A DNA stretch of 64,000 nucleotides from Hexactinellida sp. DTS-2022 (Eukaryota; Porifera; Hexactinellida), in assembly GCA_028753945.1 (NCBI GenBank), contig JAPNXP010000002.1, positions 62,001 to 126,000 of the forward strand, given 5' to 3'. Both the position numbers and the translations under genes were made by a program. The stretch's first letter is position 1. Each line of letters opens with the position of its first letter. The notes under the pieces were generated by a model. That model was not told the origin of the DNA. It was given only the letters and a program-made list of their open reading frames with translations, and made no database searches. Of the stretch, positions 1 to 11,900 are shown piece by piece.

Positions 1-1923
1 CATGTACTGTCTGCATGCCCTTAGCCTCTTTACAGTCTGGAATATGTCTACCGTTGTTTCCGCCCTTGCCCTGCATATGGAGTTATAGGCAGACAGGAAC
101 ACCCCGGTGGCCCCCGACCCGTCCCTGCACTGCACCACGATGGGACAGTCCGGTTTATCTTCCAGAGCCCGGTCTATGGACTGTGTCACCTGGAACAGCC
201 TCTGGAGGCCCCCGGGGGTCGCGTCGAACTCTCCGGACACCGTCCAGTCGAGGAGGGTCACCAGATGGAATTCGTGCGCCTGGTTGAGAGCCACATTCTC
301 GAGCTTGAGTCGGTTGGTGAGCGGATGTGTGAACTCGTTCTCGTTGAGAAGTGTGTACCCGTCGAACTCGTGCTGCGTCATCGGGTCGGGCCAGTACCGG
401 ATGCGCCCCTCGTCAAACGCCATCGCTTCGAACTCCTCGCCGCTGGCCAGCAGCAGCACCATGGGACTCCGGGTCTGGAATATGAGCTGCATCAGGTCAC
501 GGACGGATTCCGAGACGGGAAGTTGCGTGGCTATGAACTGCTTCTCCCCGCTGTGGCCCTCGACGTGGCTCGCGTTTATATAATCCGTCCCGCTCCAGTA
601 GGGCGCAATAAGGGCCACTCTACTCTCGTCATACGGCAGCACCATGGTGTCCGGGTTAATGGCGTTAGTGTCCAGTGCACGCTCAATAGTACCGGTGAAG
701 GACTTGTCGCATTGGAATTCCAGTTCATTGAACTGTGACACGAATATAGGGCTGTCTGCCTGGATGCGGTTGTCGTAGAAGTGGCAGAAGGTGTTAATGT
801 GGAGCGAAGTGTCGCCGTGAATCAGCTCAAGCACCGCCAGATATATGAACTTGTACTGACACCACGCCTGCACCATCTGAGGCCTGTACTCTCTCATCTC
901 GTTAACCACGTTAAAGATACTTATGTCGTTACCACTCCGTATGGCTTCCATCAGGTTGTACAGGGCTATATACGTGCCACTTCTGCCGACCCCAGCGCTA
1001 CAGTGGACACATATGGTTGATGTGTCGGCTCCGATCTCAGACTTAACTTTCTGCATAAACAGAATCAGGTCCCGGGGGAACCGCGGCGCCTCGAAATCCG
1101 GCCAGCCGGTGAACTGGAACTGAGTGACCTTATGCTTTTCCTTTGTCCCCTTGCGCATCATCATTTCGCGACACACGCACATGGGTTCCTCGGACAGGTT
1201 AACAAGGGTCACATGAAACGCACCCACATGCACCCCGTCCCCCACCCGGGCCGGCCAGTACTGCTCGCACTTCCGCTTGCCCCTCTCCATAACTCGGGTC
1301 ACCATTACAACGTGTCTGATCCTGTTCTCCCACAGCATTTGCCAGAAGTCCCCAACTGTGTTCTCCCTGGGTCCCTGACTGGAAATGAACCTCTGGGACA
1401 CAAGAAGGCCCGGGATGTGTGACGCGTTTATGTAGTCGGACCCTGGCAGGGAGGGGTCCCCATCTAGCACCACTCGGGACCGGTCGTACGGGAGAATGTT
1501 CCGATACCGGTTCCTGCCCTTGGCCCCGTCGCTAGCGGCATTCTCCGCCGGGTACCGCATCTCTATGCTCCCGAGCGAGTTGTACTCCTCGGTCAGCTGG
1601 TTGAATTCCTTCTGCCACAACTCGTTGACCCGCTCCTTGAACTCCCCCAGCGGGATGCCAGCGGAGAACATAGTATCCTCTAGGGACACGTACACCGGAA
1701 GGGGCGGCAAGGGGGCGGATTTGACCCCTATGCTGTCCATGCTGTCCCCCTTCTCCACGTAGAACTCGTTGTCCAGCCGCTGCAGCTTGTCGCCCCGCCC
1801 CCTGACACAGGGGAGCAGACAGCAGGCCAGCAGGGCTATCGGACCCATCAACAGGAGCAGGGCCGCTATGAGACCTAGGGCCACGGGGACAGCCACCACA
1901 GCTGCTGACAGGGGGGTAGGGCG

Positions 1924-1960
<37 letters not shown>

Positions 1961-3223
1961 ATTTGGTTTCTTGTGTCTGGTTCTGTGGTGGTATTTAATA
2001 TTTGCTGAGTTGATGATGATGTCGTTGATTCTGTTGTTGGTGATGATGCTGTTGTTATTGATTCTGTTGTTGTTGCTGTTGTTTGTGTTGTTGCTGAGCT
2101 GGTAGACTGTGTAGAGGATGCAGGCACTGCTGTGGATACAGGAGTGGGAGATTGGAATGCCGGTGGCGTGGAGGTGGGTGGCTGGGCTGTTGAGGTGGCA
2201 GCAGAGACCACAGAACTGCTGGTAGACACGTAGAGCTGAGAAGTCGAGACAGAGGTAGGCAATGTGGAACTATAGATAGGCGTTGGTTCCGGAGAGGAGC
2301 TAACAGCTGGGGAGGGGAGAGAGGAGGTCGGGATGTCGGTGGAGAGAGAAGTGGAACTATAACTTGGCATAGTTCCGATTGCAGTAGACGTAGAGGATAG
2401 GACAGGAGTCTGTGAGGAGGACAGGGCTTGCGAAGAGGTGTGAGATACGGAACTTGACACCTCCTCAGTTCCAGTTCCAGTTCCCCCTGCCCCTGGCTCC
2501 ACCGCTAGCGTTACGGATATCTCCAGTAGCGTGTCCCCTCTTATGATCCTCTTGCAGGTGTAGACAGTGTTGTTGTGCTGGGGCGACACCTTTGGGAGGG
2601 TTAGGACCGGAAATGACGTCGACACCCCGCCAGACGGGAGGCGCCACTCTCCCGTGGAGGCACTGCAAGTTAGGACCACATTATCCGTACCCTCTAACAC
2701 ACTCAGGACCTGGTTACCCGAGTAGGTACTTGGAATTCCATAAATGCTCGCAATTACATGTCCTCCCTCTACAATACATAATGTCATAGATACTTATTGT
2801 GGTCAGTGAATGCATTCGTATTCTTACCTTGTATATTGACGCTAATAGCCCCGAGGTAAGTGACACCGTTCGTGCACTGAAATGATTCTGTTCCCAGTTC
2901 CTTAGTGCTGCTATAAGCGGCGTATATATTGAGAGGATTTGTTAGTTTGTTAAGTTTGCTGTCTCGCCAGAATATATCCGTGTTGTTGTTGTTGTTGTTT
3001 GCATCAATACAGTTATAGTCTCTGTCTCTGGGATCTATGTCTAGTGTGTATTCAAAGTTTGTAGAAGGACTTGGTGGTAGTGTTATGTCTATTGTTTCTA
3101 CAGAGAATATCTTATAAACAACAACAAACAACAAACAAACAAACAAACAAACAATGACCTACCTGAACTACAACTTCGTATAATTGTCAACACGACACAG
3201 AACAAACACAATTTAAGTTCCAT
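1..3223 (-). CDS. Receptor-type tyrosine phosphatase, tandem PTP domains (array locus 1; 3' end outside window)
   Basis: Predicted exons are 3163-3223 (signal peptide MELKLCLFCVVLTIIRSCSS), 2828-3097 (first Ig-like domain, YNC...FW...FQC) and 2768-1, a long exon running off the window; 1033 codons are visible. The long exon encodes a second Ig-like domain (VLTCSA...YTCKR), a Ser/Thr/Pro-rich stalk with a poly-Thr run (about residues 215-390), one membrane helix (about 394-420), and two PTP domains. D1 has a WPD loop (TGWPDF), the signature HCSAGVGRSG (Cys near residue 701) and the Q-loop segment RPQMVQA, so it should hydrolyse phosphotyrosine. D2 reads QCRDGSGATG; the P-loop arginine is absent, so D2 is probably a regulatory pseudodomain. 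All introns obey GT/AG and the joins keep frame. A short terminal exon, as in the sister loci, should lie just left of the window. Ligand unknown. Confidence 0.9.
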
Positions 3224-3257
3224 TTGATAGCTAATATAAGAACAGACATTATTAACA

Positions 3258-3265
3258 TATTTATA
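3258..3265 (-). promoter_or_regulatory. Putative TATA box of RPTP locus 1
   Basis: TATAAATA on the minus strand, its first base 42 nt upstream of the predicted ATG at 3223. At the usual TATA-to-start spacing of about 30 nt the 5' leader would be about 10 nt. Confidence 0.5.
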
Positions 3266-3358
3266 GCAGAAATAAAGCCTAATGAACTGAAACTAAATAT
3301 TATTTATAACTGGAATATTAAACATAAAAGCATAGTTCCAAATCAAAGCTTGCGTGTC

Positions 3359-3364
3359 TTTATT
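3359..3364 (-). terminator. Poly(A) signal AATAAA overlapping the stop codon of RPTP locus 2
   Basis: The minus strand reads CTG TAA ATAAAG: the last base of the stop codon is the first base of AATAAA. If used, the 3' UTR would be only some 15-30 nt. No better signal was seen in the next 60 nt. Confidence 0.55.
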
Positions 3365-5707
3365 TACAGCCGATACGGATTGAGGTTTTCGTAGGTGTTA
3401 GGCGCCAGGTATAGCTGGATGACTGAGTGAATCGATATGTACTGGACCTAAAAGATTAGACGTACGTTATAATGTGTTATGTCTAGAGCTACAGCGTACT
3501 ATGCACTTACCAAAGTATTCACCATTCTCGGTCTGCAATATCTGAGACACTTGACCACCTGGAATATGTCCACGTAGCCCTCTTCTGCCACTTGTGTCAC
3601 GCCGTTATAGACAGCCAGTAGCACGCCACTTTTGCCCGCCCCGTCTTCGCAGTGCACTATGATGGGTTTCGTTGGAGAGTTTGCTTTGGCAGAAATGATC
3701 TCATTCACTATTCCCAGCACGCTACTTGGATCAGCGGCCGCCCCGCTTGTGTCCCAATGTAGGGATATGATCAGGTGGAACCTGTGTTGACTGCTGTCAC
3801 TCACGTCTATCAATATGAACTCCATAACCTCCCCGTGGAGCTGGGACACATTCTTCAAGACGTACCCTTCGAATTCGTGCTGCGTGGTCGGCTCCGGCCA
3901 GTATACGATGCGCCCATGCTCGTAGCCCATCTGTGCATACTCGTCGGGGCTCGCTAACACAACCACAAGCGGACACTCCGTCTGGAATATCAGCTGTATC
4001 GTGTGTCGGGCCGTGAAGGCGTTCGGATGTTGGGTCACAATGAAATCCTGGAACCCGCGGAACCCGTCCACATAGCTGGCGTTAATGTACCCCCCCACCC
4101 CCCACGCGGGGGTCGAGAGCATGGGCCTGTAGTCGTCAAACGGGAGCACGGTCGCGTCCGGATTGTAGGAGTTGTTCCGGGGACTCAGGGCCTCGGAGCA
4201 GGAGCGGGAGAAAGACTTCTCCGCGAAGTAGTCTATTTCTGCTAGCTGGGTCTGCAGGATGCCCGGGTTGGGGTCTAGACAGGTGGCGTGGAGGTAGCAG
4301 AACTCGTTTGAGGGTATCGAGGTGTCTCCGTGCATTAGCTCGAGACACGACAGGTATATGAACTTGTACTGTGTGAATGTCTGCACCATATGCGGCCGGT
4401 ATTCACGCATGTCGTGAACCAATCTGTGGATCGAGAACGGCACGCACTTCTTGATTTCCTCCATGAGGTTGTACATAGCTATGAAGGCACCGGTCCGGCC
4501 GACCCCCGCGCTGCAGTGCACACACATGGGACTGCTATCAGACAGTCGCTCCTTCTTGACGCGCGCTATAAAGTTAAGCAGGCCCTGGGGGTGTCGGGGG
4601 GCCTCGTGGTCCGGCCAGCCTAAGAAATGGAAGTGTCTCATTCTCAGCACCATCGTTATGTCGCGCTTGCTCTTAACCTCGAGGTGTCGAGTGGTCTGGT
4701 CGTACTCTGACGTCACCCTAAGGAGGGTAACAAGCAGGTCCCCCACCCCAATTGTGTCCCCTGCCCTCTCGGGGAGGTACGGCTCGCACTTCTTCTTGTT
4801 CCCCTCCAGGAACTTGGTGAGCATCACCACGTTAGAGACCCTCTTTTCCCATAGCATCTCCCAGAACTCTAGCATGGTCTCCTTCTTCGGGGCCTGCGCC
4901 GCTATAAACTCCTCGCTCACAAGGAGCCCCGGAATGTGTGACGCGTTTACGTAGTCGGACCCCTCGACCCTCTGGAGCAGGCGCACGCGGGACCTGTCGT
5001 ACGGGTATATGTTCTTGTAGCGGTTCTTCCCATCGGTTATGTGGTCCCTAGCGGCCTCGGTGGGGTACCGGAGCTCGCTCTGGCCGAGAGATGTGAACTC
5101 CGCGGTGAGCAGCCTATGGTCCCCGGCCCACAACACGTCCATCTGGGACTTGTAGCCCTCGAGGGCTATGGATCGGGGGGTGGCCTCCGGGGCCTGCGAG
5201 GGGACAGGTTGGTAGGAGCGGGACTGGAGGTGTTTGGGGGAGGGGTTTAGCTCCCGCATGAGGGACCCGTTCCTGTGCTCCGTGTCGTGCTGCTTGCTGT
5301 ACTTCCGCCGCTGGAAGCCCGAGTAGTGTCGCCACAGACAGAACGACATAACCACACAGGCCGCTACAATGGCTAGGAGGATGCACACAAGGATGCAGAT
5401 CCCTATAATTACGCTAGACATGCTGTTTGGGAGGGGGGACGGGGGGGCTGAGGTGGGTATGCTTATGCTATGGGTGTAGGCTGTGTAGGTAGATGGTGTG
5501 GTTTGTGAGGTACCCAGTAGTGTAGTTACAAGTGTTGTTGTTGTTGTTGTTGTTGATGATGATGGTGATGATGTTGTTGTTGTTGGAGCAATTGTTGTCG
5601 TTATTGGTGTTGTTACTGTAGGAATTGTTGTCGTTGTTGTAGAGGTATTTGTTGTAACAGGTGATGTGACAGTAGAAGCAGCTACAATGCAAACAATGAT
5701 AAACAGC

Positions 5708-5741
<34 letters not shown>

Positions 5742-6558
5742 TATCATCCAAACTCACCTCCTTCCTGTATACTCAGTATTATAACTGGGATATAAGAATT
5801 CGATATTGTTCTGTAGCATTGGTAGTTCCCTGTAGACCCATTCAGAGACAGGATTGTGACACTGGGATTAGCATCAACAGGACTTATGAGGTTAGAAGGT
5901 GTAGTTATGACACCTCTGCTAATCTCACAGGTTAACCTAATATCAGAGGTGTCAAGTGGTATTGTGGCAGTCTGTATCTTGCCAGAACTCGAGGCGTATA
6001 CCTCTCTAGTGCCAGAATACTCTACTGTGAAGTTAGCGTTATCTAGAGGGACAGGGGCTCACATAGGGAGGGGGGGGACTTGTGATTATGTTCGTACCTT
6101 TGAAAGTTAGATCCATTTCTCCCAGTTTGTCAGTTCCAGAATAACATTCAAATGAATAGGTGCCAAGTGCTCTTACAACTCCATAAAATTCATAGGCATT
6201 AAAAGTGTTGGTGTAAGTAAGAAGAAATACTTTCCATGTCAACTCTCCAGAAGAACCGGAACTAACACATCTGTATTCCAGCTGTTGCGAATCCAGATCA
6301 GCTGTGTATGTGTAGTTGTTGTCGGGTAATCCTATGTCAACATCAACAACCTCTCCTGCAACAAACATACATAAACGAAATCTGAATCATTTTTCTATCC
6401 ATAACTCTCTCAGTTCTGAAATTACAAACGAGGTATCACCCTACGTACCTATAATGTACCCCTCGTGACCCCTATGGTACCAAGAGCTTACCTGCTATAG
6501 GGGACAGTGTTCCCATCAATACAATTACCAGACATAAGATAGTTACATATAGCTTCAT
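3364..6558 (-). CDS. Receptor-type tyrosine phosphatase, tandem PTP domains (array locus 2)
   Basis: Five exons: 6492-6558 (signal peptide, MKLYVTILCLVIVLMGTLS), 6098-6355 (Ig-like, YRC...LTW...FEC), 5758-6042 (Ig-like, LTC...YQC), 3511-5681 (Thr-rich stalk, membrane helix, both PTP domains) and 3364-3447 (last exon, VQYISIHSV...NPYRL). They sum to 955 codons, giving 954 aa. D1 (about 355-620) has GWPDHE and HCSAGVGRTG and looks active. D2 (about 660-910) has HCEDGAGKSG, with Lys for the P-loop Arg, and LHWDTS where WPD should be, so it is probably inactive. The membrane helix is near 292-316. The Thr-rich stalk begins directly at the exon-4 acceptor; the 76-nt intron before it is mostly a (GTT)n tract on the coding strand. 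Same architecture as locus 1; ligand unknown. Confidence 0.92.
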
Positions 6559-6595
6559 TTCCAGACAGTATAATATGCCCATACACATAAACCAC

Positions 6596-6605
6596 TATAT
6601 ATATA
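6596..6605 (-). promoter_or_regulatory. Putative TATA box of RPTP locus 2
   Basis: The minus strand carries TTATATATAT about 45 nt upstream of the ATG at 6558, similar to the placement at array loci 1, 5, 6 and 7. Confidence 0.45.
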
Positions 6606-6666
6606 ACTCAAATGGAACTGAATCTATAGTTTAACAATGAATACATACAACGTGTATAGTCTATAA

Positions 6667-6777
6667 CTAGATTGAGTCACTGATAGCAGAGACCACTTGC
6701 CCCCTAGCGGACAGATTCTGGTACTCTGCACCCCTCAGCGCCCCCTCTGCCACTTCGTAACAGGCCCTGTGTTGTTC
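6667..6777 (-). pseudogene. Orphan RPTP terminal exon (relic of a lost phosphatase)
   Basis: Downstream of a clean acceptor (minus strand ATCTCTACAG) lies a 37-codon phase-0 frame starting EQHRACYEVAEGALRG and ending at TAG (6667-6669). It matches the last exons of the neighbouring RPTPs: EHYLSCYQLINEY (locus 4), EQYQVCYGAVRQYL (locus 5), EEYQKCYQLLIEF (locus 6). These encode the C-terminal helix of PTP D2 and all begin in phase 0 after an MVxT-type segment. No PTP-encoding exon precedes it between 6784 and 7420, only unique sequence and a MITE. Its position, downstream of catalytic-domain-less locus 3 and upstream of the locus-2 promoter, suggests a remnant of the ancestral locus-3 gene. An undetected alternative last exon of locus 3 is possible but no phase-compatible donor was seen. 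Confidence 0.75.
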
Positions 6778-7105
6778 CTGTAGAGATAGCCTATTAGCTT
6801 CGACACAATTAATGTGTCTACTATGTATGTAATGTGGTCAGTAGCAAAGCAATTGCACAATCAAAGTGCAATCCTACCCAATCTGTTTATGTAGCAAACA
6901 ATAGATTCGTAAACAGTTCGGAGTTATCATTATGGTAGGCGAATTAAACCCACTCTTTGGTGGCGTATTAACCCAGCAACAGAAGTGGTTAATGGAATGC
7001 TTACCTGAGTACATATCATGTTTTGTCGATCGCACCTCGCCCGATTTACAAAGCAGATTTTGCTGAGTATCAAATAACACTGCCCCCAATGTGACATACT
7101 ATGTA

Positions 7106-7261
7106 CAGTAGAGCCTCGTTACGCTCAAAATGCGCTCGCCTTATCCGGAATTCGTATTAACCGGTATCAATGGTATTGAAAAGGCTTTGAATGGGACTGG
7201 AATAGTGTTCGTATTAACCGGGATTTCGTATTAACGTGTTCGGACTAACGAGGTTCTACTG
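7106..7261. repeat. Family-A MITE (CAGTAGAACCTCGTTA type)
   Basis: Terminal inverted repeats begin CAGTAGAGCCTCGTTA and end TAACGAGGTTCTACTG, flanked by TA on both sides. No coding capacity. TA duplication and CAG ends fit a non-autonomous Tc1/mariner-pogo-type element (inference). It sits between the orphan PTP exon and locus 3. Confidence 0.8.
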
Positions 7262-7420
7262 TATATTCTAACACCTTATAGTTTGTGCCACTTGTGTGAC
7301 ACAATCTGACACTTCATCCCATTATGAACCGAATAATCTCACACCTATTCATAAACAACACACAACACAGTTCCTATCAGAACTAAGCTATAATTAAGTT
7401 CCGGTCCCTAGGGCTTGAGG

Positions 7421-8660
7421 TCAGTCATCAGGAATCTCTTTAAGCTGCGTCATCTTAACAGCTGTGTGTCTGTTGTCACCTGCCCCCTGTCTCCGGTATA
7501 GGGACACCAACATGACAACAACTACAACAACAACAACAACAGACACCGCGCAGAGAGCTAGCAACAGCACCAGAACAACAGCTACGATGGCCCCCTGTTG
7601 TTGGGAGATACCCACGGGGCTATAAGGTGTCTGCACCCTAAGGGAGAGCACATATGCCCTCTCAGTGAATATATGCCTGTAGCAAGTATAGTCCCCCTCT
7701 CCAAAGGTGTTGGAGAGGGAGAATGTGACTGAGGGGTCTGTTGTCACCTCTGTGAGTCCTGTGGGTGTCTGTATACTCCCTCTGGTGATCAAACAGGTTA
7801 TGCTTATCCCAGAGGTGTCAAGTGGTATCGTGGCGGTGTGTGTCCGTCCTGAGTTGGGAGAGTACACCTGTCTGACGCCGGAGTACTCCAATAGGAGCCT
7901 AGCGCCATCTGAGGAGGGACAGGTGTAAGGGGCCTATTCTATGTAGTATAGGGAACTCCCTTTATAACGAAGTGCTTGGGACCTGTAAATCCCTTTGTTA
8001 TATCCGGATATTCATTTCGTTATAAGCGGATAATAATTAATGCATTTAGTGCTCTGGGGAAAATCTCAATTTCGTTATATCCGACTTGGTTATAACGGGA
8101 GTTCACTATATTGTACTATACGCCTCACCTCTTATAGTGAGGCTAATCGCCCCCAGTCTTTCCGAGACCGAGTAGCAGTCTATGTAGAATGTCCCCACGG
8201 TGCCCACGGCCCCGTAGAAGAGGTAGGGACTGAGGGGGTTCGTGTACTCCTGGTTGTTGTACCTCCAGACCAGCCCATCAGCTGATCCCTCCCTCACACA
8301 CCGGTACTTCACCTGCTGGCTGTCCGTATCTGCCGTGTATGTGAGGGAGGTGTCAACTGGCCCCGTCTCCACATCCACCACCTCGCCCCCTACTGGGACA
8401 CAATATAACAGGGGTCCCCAGGTTGGGCCACAATATCTCAAAATTTGTATAACCGGCAATGGGGGGGCCCACAGAATGTCCAATATTTGCTATAAGGGTC
8501 CACGGTTGAAAAAGTTGGGAATTACTGCAATATATGTATAACTATAGGGACCCATGGGACTGAAAATGATGTTACTGTGTTACTTACCTGCAACATATAG
8601 CTGTAGTTGTATACTACATGCAAAGAACAACAAACAAATTGTATAACAATTCAATCCCAT
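7421..8660 (-). CDS. Ig-domain membrane receptor without phosphatase domains (array locus 3)
   Basis: Three exons: 8588-8660 (signal peptide, MGLNCYTICLLFFACSIQLQ), 8129-8389 (Ig-like, starting GEVVDVETG and very similar to locus 2's GEVVDVDIG exon) and 7421-7908 (second Ig-like, membrane helix, tail). They sum to 274 codons, giving 273 aa. After the membrane helix (AIVAVVLVLLLALCAVSVVV plus a valine run) only about 27 residues follow, ending TAVKMTQLKEIPDD. There is no Thr-rich stalk and no PTP domain. Splice phases (1,1) equal those of locus 2, so it is a truncated paralogue; the orphan PTP last exon at 6667-6777 lies downstream. It could be a decoy or co-receptor for the RPTPs (inference). 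Alternatively it is a decaying gene, but the frame is fully open. Confidence 0.85.
7947..8110. repeat. MITE in intron 2 of array locus 3
   Basis: Imperfect terminal inverted repeats: left TATAGGGAACTCCCTTTATA, right end reverse-complemented TATAGTGAACTCCCGTTATA, about 164 bp in all, with flanking TA. Distinct from families A-C by terminal sequence. Confidence 0.7.
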
Positions 8661-8830
8661 CTCAGTGTAACAGAATCTAAACTACAAAGGCCTATTGTAT
8701 TGCAGTGTATCGAATGACTGAGAATATAACTACAGCAAAGCAGATATTCAATTGTACCTAATCAGACATTCTACCGGTTATGGGTTAAAATATTCGAGAA
8801 ATAAAGTAGAGTTTGTAGAAAGATAAAAAG

Positions 8831-8836
8831 TTTAAT
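8831..8836 (-). terminator. Candidate poly(A) signal ATTAAA for RPTP locus 4
   Basis: ATTAAA on the minus strand about 113 nt after the stop codon of locus 4; no AATAAA was seen closer. Confidence 0.4.
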
Positions 8837-8948
8837 AACAACACATCCTTAATATTCTATTACAAAAGGATTATAAACAACTACAATAATAACAACAATA
8901 ACACATTATATACAGAGCTTATATTACAGTTGTAGAGTGTACAAGAGC

Positions 8949-11900
8949 TCACACATTCATCTGGCAATACTCGTTAATGAGCTGATAGCAGGAGAGATAG
9001 TGCTCCTAGAGAGACAATTACAACATAAACAACAACATAAACAACAACATAAACAACAACACAAACAACAACATAAATACTGTAGTTGTACATACAGCAG
9101 ACTCTACAAGTTATACTAATGAGAGTATGTTGTTGTTGTTGTTGTTGTTATAATGTTATTATTAGTGTGTTGTTGTTGTTGTTGTTGTTTGTGTTTGTGT
9201 TTATAACTTACAATTGTGGGTACCATATTCTTCCTTGCGTTCCTCAGCTGTTTCACAGTTTGGAACACATCTACAGACCTGCTATTCCCTATTCCCCTCA
9301 CGGCGGTGTACACAGTCAGTATTACCCCGGACTTCCCAATCCCGTCACTGCAGCAGAATAGGATCCGCTTCCCAGGTGACGTCATCCTATGTTTCATGAA
9401 CTCCAGGAGAGTCAGCACCCCCACCACGTCCCCCACGCCCCCTGCCTCCTCCCACACTAGGGACACGAACTGGGAGAAGGGCCGCTCGTCGTTGTCGTAG
9501 CTGGAGAACACTCGCATCTTCTGTTGGATCAGAAAAGAGGACTTCTGGGACTTCTCAGTCGTGACAGAGAACCCGTCGAACTGTGCCCTATTCCCATCCG
9601 CCCCCCAGTAGCAGACCCTGTCAGAAGTCCCCTCCCGGAGCCCCTGGTATTCTGTTGGGGACAGCAGCACCACCACGAGCGGATCCTCCATCTGGTACAC
9701 CAGCTGGAGGAAGTCCTGGATAGTGTCGCTAGTGGGCAGAGGCGTCGCCACCAGTTCGTACCCTTCCATGTAGCTAGCGTTAATGTATTCGCAAGGCCAG
9801 TTCGGGGAGTACAGGATGACTCTGTTGACGTCATACGGGAGCACGTCTCTGACCACATTCTTGTCGGCGTTGCTAGGGTCCCTGGCTGCTGTTTGCAGAT
9901 AGTTAAAGGAGCAATCCGATTGGTAGCAGAGCTCCTGGAACTGCTCCTTGAATATGTCGGTATCGGTGTCCCCCTGAGACTGCTGGTACAGTTTGTAGTT
10001 ATCGCAGAAGTCCCCGCTAGGGATGGCAGTGCTTCCGAATATAAGCTCCAGGACAGACAGGTGTATGAACCGGTACTGGTTGAATGTCTGCACCATCTGA
10101 GGCCGGTGCTCCCGCATCTCGTTAACTATCCGGTACACGCTCACGGGGTCCCCCACAGACACGGCCTCCACCAGGTTGTACAGAGCTATAAATGTGCCGG
10201 ACCGCCCCACCCCCGCGCTGCAGTGCACCAGGAGAGGGCCCCGCTCCCGCTTCCGGTGCTGCTTAACTGTCTGTGTGAAGTCCAGAAGGTTGTTGTACAA
10301 CTGCGGCACGTCATGGTCTGGCCAGGCGGTGTAGTGGAACTGCGTGACCTTAATACTTGTGTTGTCGCTTAGGGACAACAGCAGATCCCGTACACAGTAC
10401 CCGGTGTAATCATCCTCTTTAAGGAGCGTCACTGCATTCAGTCCGAACTGTTCGCTAGCCCCAAGGGACTCCGGCCAGTAGGCTGTGCTCTTCTCCTTTC
10501 CCAGCTCCACAAGCCGGGTCAGCATAACTATGGTGCTAACGCGTTGCTCCAGGATGAGCTGCCAGAATGCATCTGTAGTGTTTGACTTTGGCGCCTGTGC
10601 AGCTATGAATGTGTCGGACAGATGGAATCCGGGCACAAAGGAGGCGTTTATGTAGTCCGTGTCTCGGGGACAGGAGAGCACCACCCGAGACCTCTCGTAG
10701 GGGTATATCATCTTGTATTTGTTCTTGTTCTTGTTTGCAGTTAGCATTGCGCTGGTGCACTCCGCCCTCAGATCCTGTCCCCCTAGGGCCCGGTATTCCT
10801 TCTCAAGTCTGTAGTCGCTTAACAGGAGACTCAGGTGGTCTTTGTACTGGCCGAGTGGCACCAGAGTGGCATGTGGATCTCTGGCATACTTCCTGTCGGT
10901 TGAATGGTATATAGTGTCCCTAGCGTTCTCATATTGCACCTCCCCATTCTGAGAGCCTACATCCTCCAAGCCACTATCGGTCTCCCTCCGGTAGAGGTCA
11001 GAATCTGGGTCCAACTGGTCCAGGGTCATGTACCCCCCTCCGGTCCCCGGGGGCTCTATCTGAGGGGGGGACAGCGGGACGTCGGTTTGGGACAGCTTCT
11101 TATACGCGCCATTCTTTGAGGTGTTAGTGGGTATGATCAGCTGATTGTTTGTATCAGACTTGCTGACATCCGATAGGTTGATGTAGTTAGAGTTGGTTCC
11201 AGTTTCAGTTTCAGTTATGTTATCTTCTCTCTGCTTGCTGTACCCCCTCTTCCCATTCCTCCTCCTCACAAGCAGAACCACTACCAGAACTAGCACCCCT
11301 ACAGCAGCTAGCACCAGAAGCAAGAAGAGACCGGCCACTAGCCCCCCGGCCGCATAGCTGGAGCCAGCAGTGCCCCTGTCTGCGTGCACGTAGTGCAGAG
11401 AGGAGTTATGCGCACCCAGTCTGCTGAGCACCTGCACCCACAGGGTGTAGTGGTGCGACCCAGAGAGTCCCCTCAGGGGGTACGCTCTGCTACGAGTGGT
11501 GCCGCTTAGGGGGGACACTCCGGTCCCATTCAGACTGTATATCCACACTGTGAATGTCTCGTTAGCCAGGAGGGCGTGTGACGTGTCCCACTCCAGCAAC
11601 ACCTCTCCAGAGGATGTGTCCGTGCGGAGATTGAGTATCTCCTGTGTGTAGGGGTCTAGATACAGAGTGTGATAACAGTGGCTAGTTAGTTCCGGTTGTT
11701 AACACCTACCTTCTGCCCGTATGGACACGGACTGGTCCTCTCTCTCTCCAGTCTCTGCAGCGACAGAGCACCTGAATGGGAGGTCTCCCTTCCTTAGTTC
11801 CACTCTCTGCTCCAGCTGTATCTCTGCCTCGCCACCAGACTGGCTCTTAAGAATGCTGCCTGTCTGGGCATCCAGCAATGACACGTTTAGCACTGTCCCA

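Noticed and set aside
1923-2105. Poly-leucine/poly-valine open frames on the plus strand
   Set aside because: They are antisense readings of (GTT)n and (AAC)n tracts that encode the Thr-rich stalk on the minus strand.
9116-9211. KHKHKQQQQQQH tail on the locus-4 phosphatase
   Set aside because: It is read-through into the intron after the MVPTI|GTAAGT donor; the true last exon at 8949-9005 gives the family-typical C-terminus.
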